From NCBI GenBank assembly GCA_903935195.1, contig CAIZQW010000240.1, positions 1 through 43,439 on the forward strand: a DNA stretch of 43,439 nucleotides, read 5' to 3'. Made by a program: the position numbers and the translations under genes. This document shows positions 32,161 through 39,711 of the stretch, in pieces. This stretch comes from an uncultured bacterium (GTDB taxonomy: Bacteria > Verrucomicrobiota > Kiritimatiellia > RFP12 > UBA1067). Under the pieces are notes generated by a model. It was not told the DNA's origin, made no database searches, and saw nothing but the letters and a program-made list of their open reading frames with translations. Numbering within the stretch: the stretch's first letter is position 1; the number at the start of each line of letters is the position of its first letter.

Positions 32161-33903
32161 ATGACAACAGGAAAAATAGTCGGCGTAAACGGAAATATGA
32201 TCACCGTCGCTTTTGAAGGCGCAGTGGCTCAAAATGAAGTGGGCTATGCCTGCCTCCACACAGAGGATGGGAAGGTGCAACGCCTCATGAGTGAGATTGT
32301 CCGTATCCGTGGCAGAGTCGCTGACTTGCAAGTGTTCGAAGATACCCGTGATCTGCGCGTCCATGACACCGTCGAATTCACCGGCAATATGCTTGCTGCT
32401 GAACTTGGACCTGGTTTGCTGAAACAGATCTATGATGGACTCCAAAATCCCCTGCCCCAACTTGCAGCGCAGTGCGGCTTTTTTCTCCAGCGCGGAACCT
32501 ATCTCGATGCGCTCGACCGCAAGGCGCTATGGGAATTCACCCCAACCGCCAAACTGGGTGACCGCGTCACCGCCGGCGAAAAGCTTGGCACAGTACCGGA
32601 AGGTATCTTTCAACACTGGATCATGGTCCCCTTTAACTTCCGGGGCATCTACACGGTCAAGAGTATGGCCGTCGCCGGCAACTATACCGTCGAGCAAGAC
32701 ATCGCCATTCTGACGGATGAAGAGGGCGCGGATCATACTGTGCAGATGATGCAACGCTGGCCCGTGAAGCTTCCCATCACCTGTTTCGCTGAACGCCTGA
32801 AGCCTGTGGACACCATGACCACGCGCATCCGCCCTGTGGATACGTTCTTCCCGGTTGCCTTAGGCGGAACGTACTGCATTCCAGGCCCCTTCGGTGCAGG
32901 CAAGACCGTCTTGCAGCAGATTACCTCGCGTTACGCAGATGTGGACATTGTGGTTCTCGCAGCGTGCGGTGAACGCGCAGGCGAAGTCGTGGAAACGCTT
33001 CGCGAATTTCCTGAGCTTTCAGATCCTCGGACGGGTAAGACGCTGATGGACCGGACCGTCATCATCTGTAACACCTCCTCCATGCCTGTCGCCGCACGTG
33101 AAGCTTCGGTCTATACTGCCGTGACCCTGGCCAGTTACTACCGCCAAATGGGGCTGAACGTCCTCTTGCTCGCAGATTCCACCTCACGCTGGGCGCAAGC
33201 CCTGCGCGAACTTTCAGGGCGCCTCGAAGAGATCCCTGGCGAAGAGGCCTTCCCTGCCTATCTCGAATCTCTGATTGCAAACTTCTACGAACGTGCAGGA
33301 CTGGTTCGTTTAAAAGACGGCTCCACGGGTTCCGTGACCATTGGCGGCACTGTCTCTCCCGCCGGCGGAAACTTTGATGAACCGGTGACCCAGGCGACGC
33401 TGAAGGTGGTTGGCGCGTTTCATGGTCTCTCCCGAGCCCGTTCGGATGCCCGCCGTTTCCCGGCGATTGACCCGCTCGAAAGCTGGAGTAAATACAAGAG
33501 CGTCATTGAAAACGACCGCGTCGAACGTCTACGTAAACTATTGCAAACCGGTAACAACGTCGCCCAGATGATGAAAGTCGTCGGCGAAGAGGGAACAAGC
33601 CCAAAGGACTTTCTGATCTACTTGAAAGCTGAACTGCTTGACGCGGTCTATCTGCAGCAAAACGCCTTTAACGAGGTTGATGCCGCCACACCCGCGGATC
33701 GCCAACGCGAGATGTTCGGTGTCGTTGAAAACGCCATGCTGGCTGACTACCCCTTCGAAAATAAAGCCTCAGCCCGTAAGTTCTTTCAACAGGTCACCCA
33801 AGCTTTCATTGACTGGAATCAGACACCCTCAGACTCACCCGACTTCGCCCCTCGCCGTGATGGCATTCTCAAAATGGTCAGCGACAACACCATTCAAAAG
33901 TAA
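32161..33903 (+). CDS. atpA: V/A-type ATPase catalytic subunit A
   Basis: This 580-residue subunit has the beta-barrel start (KIVGVNGNMITVAFEG), the long non-homologous insert of A subunits (about 115-190) and the P-loop GPFGAGKT (242-249). The Walker B region LLLADSTSRWAQALRE and the catalytic stretch RLEEIPGEEAFPAYL follow. These are the ATP-binding and hydrolysing features of the V1/A1 head. AAGGAG lies 7-8 nt before the ATG. A small 6-bp palindrome (GATCGG/CCGATC) lies just upstream near 32114. The next gene is normally subunit B, but here an ORF6N gene comes first, 6 nt downstream. Confidence 0.95.
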   Translation: MTTGKIVGVNGNMITVAFEGAVAQNEVGYACLHTEDGKVQRLMSEIVRIRGRVADLQVFEDTRDLRVHDTVEFTGNMLAAELGPGLLKQIYDGLQNPLPQLAAQCGFFLQRGTYLDALDRKALWEFTPTAKLGDRVTAGEKLGTVPEGIFQHWIMVPFNFRGIYTVKSMAVAGNYTVEQDIAILTDEEGADHTVQMMQRWPVKLPITCFAERLKPVDTMTTRIRPVDTFFPVALGGTYCIPGPFGAGKTVLQQITSRYADVDIVVLAACGERAGEVVETLREFPELSDPRTGKTLMDRTVIICNTSSMPVAAREASVYTAVTLASYYRQMGLNVLLLADSTSRWAQALRELSGRLEEIPGEEAFPAYLESLIANFYERAGLVRLKDGSTGSVTIGGTVSPAGGNFDEPVTQATLKVVGAFHGLSRARSDARRFPAIDPLESWSKYKSVIENDRVERLRKLLQTGNNVAQMMKVVGEEGTSPKDFLIYLKAELLDAVYLQQNAFNEVDAATPADRQREMFGVVENAMLADYPFENKASARKFFQQVTQAFIDWNQTPSDSPDFAPRRDGILKMVSDNTIQK

Positions 33904-33909
33904 CCTATT

Positions 33910-34596
33910 ATGAGCGAAACTACTAAACTCTATGAGGTCAAAAGTGTGATCCGAATCATTCGGAATCAACGTGTCATTCTAGACTCTGACTTGGCTAAGT
34001 TATATGGCGTGACGGCAAAGCGCCTGAATGAGGCTGTAAAGCGTAATTTGAAACGTTTTCCCCCTGACTTTATGTTCCAGCTGGCTGCTCAAGAATACGC
34101 AAATCAACGCGCACTCCTTACGAACTCAAAAAACCAACATGTTGAAAATGAAGGGGTTACGCCGAACTGGTCGCAAATTGCGACCAGTTCATCCAAGTCT
34201 TTAAGGTCGCAAAAAGCGACCTTAAAGACTGACGAAAACGAATCTAAACGAGGAAAGCATCGCAAGTATCTCCCTAATGCATTCACAGAGCATGGCATTA
34301 TTATGGTAGCTTCTGTGCTCAATAGTGACTGTGCCATTGAAATGAGCGTCTTTATTGCGCGTACCTTTGTCCGCATGCGTGAACAACTCATGGCTAATGT
34401 CGCTAATGCCAAACGTTTGGCGGAGATCGAGAAGACACTCTTGACGCATGACTCCGCCATTGTCGACCTCTATGAGCATCTCCAGCCGCTCCTGCTTCCC
34501 CCTCCCACACCGGCCCCAAAACGAATCGGTTTCGGAGTCAAGGAGAAGAGCACCCGTTATCGAGTCCGACCGAGCGCCAAAAGAAAGGGAGTCTAA
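33910..34596 (+). CDS. ORF6N-domain protein inserted in the V-ATPase operon
   Basis: This 228-residue protein has the ORF6N DNA-binding domain at the N-terminus (VIRIIRNQRVILDSDLAKLY and VTAKRLNEAVKRNLKRFP, about 8-60). The usual second part follows (KYLPNAFTEHGIIMVASVLN, then IEMSVFIARTFVRMREQ) and ends in a basic tail. ORF6N genes come from phages and move widely between bacteria. Between the two halves lies a 35-residue stretch (WSQIATSSSKSLRSQKATLK) encoded by two perfect palindromes. It sits between atpA and atpB, an order normally unbroken, so it is a recent guest. It keeps an open frame and the operon's direction. Confidence 0.85.
   Translation: MSETTKLYEVKSVIRIIRNQRVILDSDLAKLYGVTAKRLNEAVKRNLKRFPPDFMFQLAAQEYANQRALLTNSKNQHVENEGVTPNWSQIATSSSKSLRSQKATLKTDENESKRGKHRKYLPNAFTEHGIIMVASVLNSDCAIEMSVFIARTFVRMREQLMANVANAKRLAEIEKTLLTHDSAIVDLYEHLQPLLLPPPTPAPKRIGFGVKEKSTRYRVRPSAKRKGV
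34165..34229. repeat. Two adjacent perfect palindromes inside the ORF6N gene
   Basis: First: AACTGGTCGCAA (34165-34176) and its inverse (34178-34189) with a 1-nt centre. Second: GTCTTTAAGGTCGC (34197-34210) and its inverse (34216-34229) with an AAAAA loop. Both contain GGTCGCAA. They encode the linker between the two ORF6N protein halves and keep the frame. Confidence 0.8.
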
Positions 34597-34615
34597 AATG
34601 AGCGAAGCCAGCACC

Positions 34616-34665
34616 CTTTCATTATTCCAGTATTCCATCATCCCATGACTCCACTATTCCACTCT
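34616..34665. repeat. ATTCCA-type short repeats between the ORF6N gene and atpB
   Basis: A run of near-repeats (ATTCCAG, ATTCCATC, TCCCATGAC, TCCACT, ATTCCACT) fills most of the gap. TATTCCAGTATTCCA (34623-34637) is shared exactly with the cloverleaf repeat at 12909-12923. It marks the downstream edge of the inserted ORF6N gene. Confidence 0.6.
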
Positions 34666-34681
34666 TATCCAGGAGAACCCC

Positions 34682-35974
34682 ATGCATAAAATCTATCATT
34701 CGATTGACAAACTCGCCGGAAGCGTCATCACGCTTCGGGCGGATGATGTCCGTTATCGCGAACTCGCGCAGGTGACTTCGCGGACAGGCACGTCGCTCGC
34801 ACAGGTCATCAAGTTGGATGGCAACAACGTGACACTTCAAGTCTTTGCTGGTGCACGTGGTATTGCCACGGACGCCAAGGTGCATTTCCTAGGCCATCCC
34901 ATGCGCGTCCCCTTTTCCGATGCCCTGCTCGGGCGTTCCTTCACAGGCAGCGCCCAGCCCCGCGATAAGGGGCCTCTGCTAACCGACAACCTGATTGATA
35001 TCGGTACGCCCTCGGTTAATCCCTCCAAGCGTATCATGCCTCGCAACATGGTCCGCACCAACATCCCGATGATTGATGTCTTTAACTCGCTCGTCGAATC
35101 GCAGAAGCTACCGATCTTTGCCCGTGCCGGCGAACCCTACAACGTGCTCCTCGCACGCATTGCTCTCCAGGCGGAAGTGGACATCATCATCCTGGGTGGC
35201 ATGGGGCTTAAATATGATGACTACCTCTATTTCCGTGACACACTCGATGAATCAGGTGCACTCTCGCGTACCGTCATGTTTGTCCACACCGCCTCTGACC
35301 CAATCGTCGAGTGCATGCTCGTACCGGACATCGCCCTGGCGACTGCCGAGCAATTTGCCTTGCAGGGCAAGAAGGTGCTTGTTCTTCTGACCGACATGAC
35401 CAGCTTTGCTGACGCCATGAAGGAGATCGCGATCACCATGGAACAGATTCCCTCGAACCGCGGCTATCCAGGCGACCTCTACTCCCAGTTGGCCTCACGC
35501 TATGAGAAGGCCGTTGACTTCGAAGGCGCAGGCTCCATTACCATCCTCGCGGTGACCACGATGCCCGGTGATGACGTGACCCATCCAGTGCCTGACAATA
35601 CGGGGTATATCACCGAAGGCCAATTCTACCTGCGCAATGGCCGCATCGAACCCTTCGGCTCACTGAGCCGTTTGAAACAGCAAGTCAACAAAGACACCCG
35701 TGATGATCATCGCACCATCATGGACGCTATGATCAAGCTCTATGCTTCATTCAAAGAGACACAAGAAAAGCAATCCATGGGCTTCCGCATGAGCGAATGG
35801 GATGGCAAGCTCCTCAAGTACGGCGTACGTTTCGAACAGGAGATGATGGAACTCTCTGTCAATATCCCCTTGGAAAAAGCCTTGGACCTCGGGTGGCAAA
35901 TTTTAGCAGACTGCTTCAGCCCCGACGAAGCAGGGATCCCGACCAAACTCATCAGCAAGTATTGGCCCAAGTAA
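34682..35974 (+). CDS. atpB: V/A-type ATPase regulatory subunit B
   Basis: This 430-residue non-catalytic subunit B alternates with A in the V1/A1 head. Typical stretches are [68 protein letters not shown] and [19 protein letters not shown]. No intact P-loop is present, as expected for B. AGGAG lies about 8 nt upstream of the ATG. In related operons D, I and K follow directly; here the next gene is an unrelated outer-membrane protein after a palindromic repeat. Confidence 0.95.
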   Translation: MHKIYHSIDKLAGSVITLRADDVRYRELAQVTSRTGTSLAQVIKLDGNNVTLQVFAGARGIATDAKVHFLGHPMRVPFSDALLGRSFTGSAQPRDKGPLLTDNLIDIGTPSVNPSKRIMPRNMVRTNIPMIDVFNSLVESQKLPIFARAGEPYNVLLARIALQAEVDIIILGGMGLKYDDYLYFRDTLDESGALSRTVMFVHTASDPIVECMLVPDIALATAEQFALQGKKVLVLLTDMTSFADAMKEIAITMEQIPSNRGYPGDLYSQLASRYEKAVDFEGAGSITILAVTTMPGDDVTHPVPDNTGYITEGQFYLRNGRIEPFGSLSRLKQQVNKDTRDDHRTIMDAMIKLYASFKETQEKQSMGFRMSEWDGKLLKYGVRFEQEMMELSVNIPLEKALDLGWQILADCFSPDEAGIPTKLISKYWPK

Positions 35975-36041
35975 ACTTAGTTGCAGTAGGCAGTAGCAGT
36001 TGGCAGTGAAAACTCAGGGACAAAAGAATGAACAACTGTAA

Positions 36042-36120
36042 CGCACAAAGCCACAAGGCCACAAAGAAGAAAATCATTTTTAATTTCTTGAATTCCTTTG
36101 TGGCGTCGTGGCTTTGTGCG
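36042..36120. repeat. Long imperfect inverted repeat after atpB
   Basis: The arms of 25 bp at 36042-36066 (CGCACAAAGCCACAAGG and on) and 36096-36120 (ending CGTGGCTTTGTGCG) match at all but a few positions, with a 29-nt AT-rich centre. It could act as a terminator-like fold for the ATPase message, but no T-run follows. Size and shape suggest a dispersed palindromic repeat. Just upstream (35979-36008) are short GGCAGT/GCAGTAG direct repeats. Confidence 0.7.
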
Positions 36121-36161
36121 ATACATATTGGAATAGCTATAAACAAACCCCGTTCCTAAAT

Positions 36162-37001
36162 ATGAAAAAACAATCTCTTCATAATGCCTTCGTTTGTTTA
36201 CTCGTGATCGGCTTCATCTTCACGGCCTCTGCCCAAACAGCCCAACCCGCTGACGAGAAACTGCTTCAAAAGGAGAAGGACGAAAATCTCTTTTCGTTTG
36301 AATGCTATGTAGACCTCTACTCAGCCTACGTCTGGCGAGGACTCGTCCTCACAGAAAACCCTGTATGGCAACCCAATGCAAATCTCGGCCTGAATCTTGA
36401 TGAGTACGGAAAACTCTACACAGCATTCTTTGCAAATTTCAACACCTCAACACGTCCTGGGCACAATCACTGCGGGGGTCTCGATGAAATCGACTATACC
36501 CTTGGCTACGAATTCGACGTCAGCTTTCTGAAACTCGGCATTGCTCACACGTGGTGGACCTACCCCAGCGTGACAGACAGTGCCTACGAAGCGAGTACAC
36601 GCGATATCAATCTGAACGCAGAGATTGACAATGACTATGTGATTCCCTTTGTCGAAGTGGACATCGACTATGCACGAGCCGATGGCATCTACGGACTTAT
36701 GGGACTCCGCAAGGAAGTGCAGATTGTGGATCAGTTGATGGTAGGTGCAGAGGCGACCTTAGGTGCAGGAACAAACCCCTACACCGACTATTACTTTGGC
36801 AACAACAGTAAGAGCGGCCTTGTGGACGGCAACCTTGCACTCTACAGCCAGTTCGACATCACCGACCATATTTATCTTGGGGCAAAGATCGTTTACACCG
36901 CTGTTCTCGACAACGACATTCAGGGTGTCTATCCTGAATATGCCAACAACCCCAAGGATCATATGATCTGGGGAGGCATCACCTTTGGCGTGACCTTCTA
37001 A
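36162..37001 (+). CDS. Outer-membrane barrel protein (TorF-type putative porin)
   Basis: This 279-residue protein has a signal peptide (FVCLLVIGFIFTASAQ). Amphipathic beta strands rich in Tyr, Trp and Phe follow: FECYVDLYSAYVWRGLVLTE, FLKLGIAHTWWTYP and MIWGGITFGVTF, ending with the C-terminal Phe typical of barrels. The 'YxAYVWRG' start and 'W..Y' strands recall the TorF/Gcw_chp porin family. ATG 36162 is used; an upstream extension has no signal-like sequence and overlaps the palindromic repeat. No functional link to the ATPase genes is visible. Confidence 0.75.
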   Translation: MKKQSLHNAFVCLLVIGFIFTASAQTAQPADEKLLQKEKDENLFSFECYVDLYSAYVWRGLVLTENPVWQPNANLGLNLDEYGKLYTAFFANFNTSTRPGHNHCGGLDEIDYTLGYEFDVSFLKLGIAHTWWTYPSVTDSAYEASTRDINLNAEIDNDYVIPFVEVDIDYARADGIYGLMGLRKEVQIVDQLMVGAEATLGAGTNPYTDYYFGNNSKSGLVDGNLALYSQFDITDHIYLGAKIVYTAVLDNDIQGVYPEYANNPKDHMIWGGITFGVTF

Positions 37002-37167
37002 TGGACACCTTCATACCCCAATGTCCCACGTGCGCATCGACAACCCCCTGCCCCCGACTGCCACAGCGGAAGAGGTGCAGCAAGCTGTCACTGCACTCAG
37101 TCCATACTCATTATCCATTTTTGAGAGTATACTTATTTTGGTGTTCCGTTTAATCGCTAAAAAGCGC
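37002..37167. other. Convergent gap with a possible broken ORF
   Basis: On the plus strand, ATG 37021 opens a protein-like frame (MSHVRIDNPLPPTATAEEVQ, then QAVTAL) for about 45 codons before it runs into the antisense of the oxidoreductase gene. It may be the start of a gene cut off when that gene arrived. No clear terminator was seen for either flanking gene. Confidence 0.25.
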
Positions 37168-38544
37168 TTACACCAGATCTTTCGTCCTCCAGCCTTCGCG
37201 GGCCTCGACATTGATCAGCTTGGCCGCTTCTGGGTTGTTGTCGATCTGCATCTTCTCCGCGTTCCATTTGACGGTCTTGCCGGTGCGGATGGCCAGCGTG
37301 CCCAGCAGGATCGCCTCGGTCAGCGGGCCGGAGTAGGCGAAGTCGGAACAGGCCTTCTTGCCATTCTTGATCGACTCGACCCAATCGAGGCGGATGCCGC
37401 GCGGACGGGGGATCGTCTTCGGCACGCGCTGGGCCCCGGGAGCGCGATAGTCCTCCCACCTGGCCTTGGGATAGAGCATGGGGCTGTCGGGGCGCATGCC
37501 CTTGTAGCAGATGCCACCCTTCTCGCCGATCATGATCATACCGCCTTCGGCATCGAGCGGACCGTAATCGTAGCCCTCAGGCACCGGAGGCATGCTGGGA
37601 CCTTCGTACCACTTGATTTTAACGGGTGGCTGCTTGGCACGCGCCGGGAAGTTGAAGGTGACAACTGAACCATTCGGCGTGTGGATCGGGTTGACCGGCT
37701 CCTTCAGCTCCACCTCTACACTCTCGGGTGCGCCGAGGTCCAGCGCATAGAAGGGCGTGTCGATCGTATGGCAGCCGATATCACCCAGGCCTCCGCAACC
37801 GAACGCCCACCACGGCCGCCAGGTCGTGGGATGGAAGGCACGGTTGAAACCGACCTTCTCCGAACACGGCCCCAGCCAGAGATCCCAGTCCATGCCCGGC
37901 CGCGGCTCCTCAGGCGTGGGATATTCCGTCTTCACATTGCCATTGAAGCCCCAGCCTCCTTTAGGCCGGTCCGTCCAGGTGATGACCTCCCTGACCTCGC
38001 CGATCAAGCCGGCCTGATACCACTCCTTCACCAGGTATGCGCCTTCAAACGCATGGCCCTGGTTTCCCATCTGCGTGACCAAATTTTTCTTCACCGCCAG
38101 CTGCTGCAACGTGCGCGCCTCCCACAGGGAGTGAACCAGCGGCTTCTCAACGAAGACATGCTTGCCCATGCTCATGGCCAGGTAGGCGACGGCGAAGTGG
38201 GTGTGGTCCGGCGTGCCGATGCCCACGGCGTCGATCTTGTCGCCCATCTCAGCCAGCATCTTCCGGAAATCCAGATAGAACTTCGCCTCAGGGAAGCGCT
38301 GCTTCGCACGCTCCCAGATGGTCGGATCGCAGTCACAGAGCGCCACCACATTGTTGTCGCGGGAACAGGCGACAAGGTCGCCCCAGCCCTGATTGCCGAA
38401 ACCGACCCACGCTAGGTTCAGCTTCCCGTTGGCCCCCTTGGCCGACTGCGCGAGGATCAGGGGTGCCGCCAGCGAGACCCCCAGCGTCGCGGAAGATTGC
38501 TTGAGGAAAGAACGCCTTGACGTATTGAAACCTGTCTGATGCAT
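37168..38544 (-). CDS. Tat-exported Gfo/Idh/MocA-family oxidoreductase
   Basis: This 458-residue protein has a twin-arginine signal (NTSRRSFLKQSSATLG), an NAD(P)-binding Rossmann domain (LNLAWVGFGNQGWGDLVACS) and the family motif VFVEKPLVHSLWEA with its catalytic-region EKP. A C-terminal alpha/beta domain follows (WWAFGCGGLGDIGCHTIDTP). Such enzymes oxidise or epimerise sugars and cyclitols with NAD(P); Tat-exported versions are abundant in Planctomycetes and Verrucomicrobia. ATG 38544 has GGAG 7 nt upstream; a 50-codon upstream extension overlaps rdgC and is ignored. Base composition is clearly richer in G+C than the neighbouring genes, hinting at a different origin. Confidence 0.9.
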   Translation of the reverse strand: MHQTGFNTSRRSFLKQSSATLGVSLAAPLILAQSAKGANGKLNLAWVGFGNQGWGDLVACSRDNNVVALCDCDPTIWERAKQRFPEAKFYLDFRKMLAEMGDKIDAVGIGTPDHTHFAVAYLAMSMGKHVFVEKPLVHSLWEARTLQQLAVKKNLVTQMGNQGHAFEGAYLVKEWYQAGLIGEVREVITWTDRPKGGWGFNGNVKTEYPTPEEPRPGMDWDLWLGPCSEKVGFNRAFHPTTWRPWWAFGCGGLGDIGCHTIDTPFYALDLGAPESVEVELKEPVNPIHTPNGSVVTFNFPARAKQPPVKIKWYEGPSMPPVPEGYDYGPLDAEGGMIMIGEKGGICYKGMRPDSPMLYPKARWEDYRAPGAQRVPKTIPRPRGIRLDWVESIKNGKKACSDFAYSGPLTEAILLGTLAIRTGKTVKWNAEKMQIDNNPEAAKLINVEAREGWRTKDLV

Positions 38545-38599
38545 GATGATGCTCCTTTGTAGTTTAGAGATCAGAAAAAGACGAAAACTAGGATGAAAG

Positions 38600-39697
38600 C
38601 TATTTCGTTGCGAGCGTTCCGATCCAGTCGCGCATGCTGGCGAGTGTTTTCTGCCATTTGCGGGGATCGGTGCGAAGGTCGAGGAAGGTGTCAAAGAGGT
38701 GTAGCCAGGCGCTCCAGAAGAACTCGACGAACATCATGCGCTCTTCAATTTTGCCTGAGTCTTCCACCTGCTCGCCCTTGGGCAACTTGAGTCCGCGGAA
38801 GCCGAAATCGGAATCCATATTTGCGGTATAGGACGCACCAGCATGAGCGAGCGTCACTTTTGCGCGCTTCAATTTCTTACCGCAGATCAAGGCTGTACCC
38901 GCTTCGCGGCTGTTCAGCGGCAACCCTTTCCGCAAGGCGACTTCGTGGGCGCCCTGGCCTTCGCGGAAGAAGGTGACAGGTCCTTCCAGCATGATGCCGA
39001 ATTCGCGTCCGTCAGGCAAGTGATAGACACCGCCCTCCTTCTCCCAGGCGAACCAGAGCCACGTCATGAAGTCCATTCCCAGCGTACCTTCAATCGGCGG
39101 ATCGATGGTGTCATCCGGCGTAAACATCACAGGATCGAGATCCTTAGCATTCACCTGCTTCCGGCTCATCGCAGCAGTTTCGGCGGTCAGGAGGATCGGC
39201 AGGGTGTCCAGCGTCTCTTTCGCATAGAGCACAAAGGCATCAATCTGCTGATCGCTGAGCGCACCTGCGATCAGCAGGTCATTTCGAAAATCAAGCACAG
39301 TCGGAATGCTCTGCAAGGTCGGCGGCATCTTGGGCTGAAGCATCGCGATCACGCGCGCCTTCACCTCTGCCTTGGCCTTCCGAGAAAGGGTTTCAATACC
39401 CCGCGCCTTCATCTCGATATCCTCTTCAAGCTTCTGATAAGCGCGTAGTAAGGAGGAGGGAATCTTCTTCTCTGCCTTCAACAACTGAACACTCAAGAAG
39501 GGTCCAGCAACACACTTTTCATCTGTAATTTCACGGTCGAAAAGATGTCGGGGACCGACCCACCCGGAGATGGGATCGCGGTCCAATTTCTCAATCGGAG
39601 GGGCGAGTCGCTTGGCAAACTCCTCAACCACGGCGGAGGTAAATTGCTGCGTCAAATAGAAGAGACGGAAACTGACATTACCTGATTCAAAACCCAT
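38600..39697 (-). CDS. rdgC: RdgC-like recombination-associated protein
   Basis: This 365-residue protein resembles RdgC, a ring-shaped DNA-binding protein that modulates RecA. Features are the long basic helical segment AEVKARVIAMLQPKMPP, TVLDFRNDLLIAGALSDQQI, and the conserved GMDFMTWLWFAWEKEGG. The N-terminus (GNVSFRLFYLTQ) fits the family's first strand. It is longer than E. coli RdgC (about 300 residues). It ends 55 nt from the oxidoreductase start and is 14 nt downstream of topA, with which it is probably co-transcribed. Confidence 0.72.
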   Translation of the reverse strand: MGFESGNVSFRLFYLTQQFTSAVVEEFAKRLAPPIEKLDRDPISGWVGPRHLFDREITDEKCVAGPFLSVQLLKAEKKIPSSLLRAYQKLEEDIEMKARGIETLSRKAKAEVKARVIAMLQPKMPPTLQSIPTVLDFRNDLLIAGALSDQQIDAFVLYAKETLDTLPILLTAETAAMSRKQVNAKDLDPVMFTPDDTIDPPIEGTLGMDFMTWLWFAWEKEGGVYHLPDGREFGIMLEGPVTFFREGQGAHEVALRKGLPLNSREAGTALICGKKLKRAKVTLAHAGASYTANMDSDFGFRGLKLPKGEQVEDSGKIEERMMFVEFFWSAWLHLFDTFLDLRTDPRKWQKTLASMRDWIGTLATK

Positions 39698-39711
39698 AAT
39701 ACTCCTTAGCT

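Noticed and set aside
34616-34665. CRISPR-like array
   Set aside because: The repeats are short, degenerate and without unique spacers of constant length, and no cas genes are near.
37681-38415. 244-codon plus-strand ORF opposite the oxidoreductase
   Set aside because: The minus-strand frame has the Tat signal and Gfo/Idh/MocA motifs; this is a shadow of a GC-rich gene.
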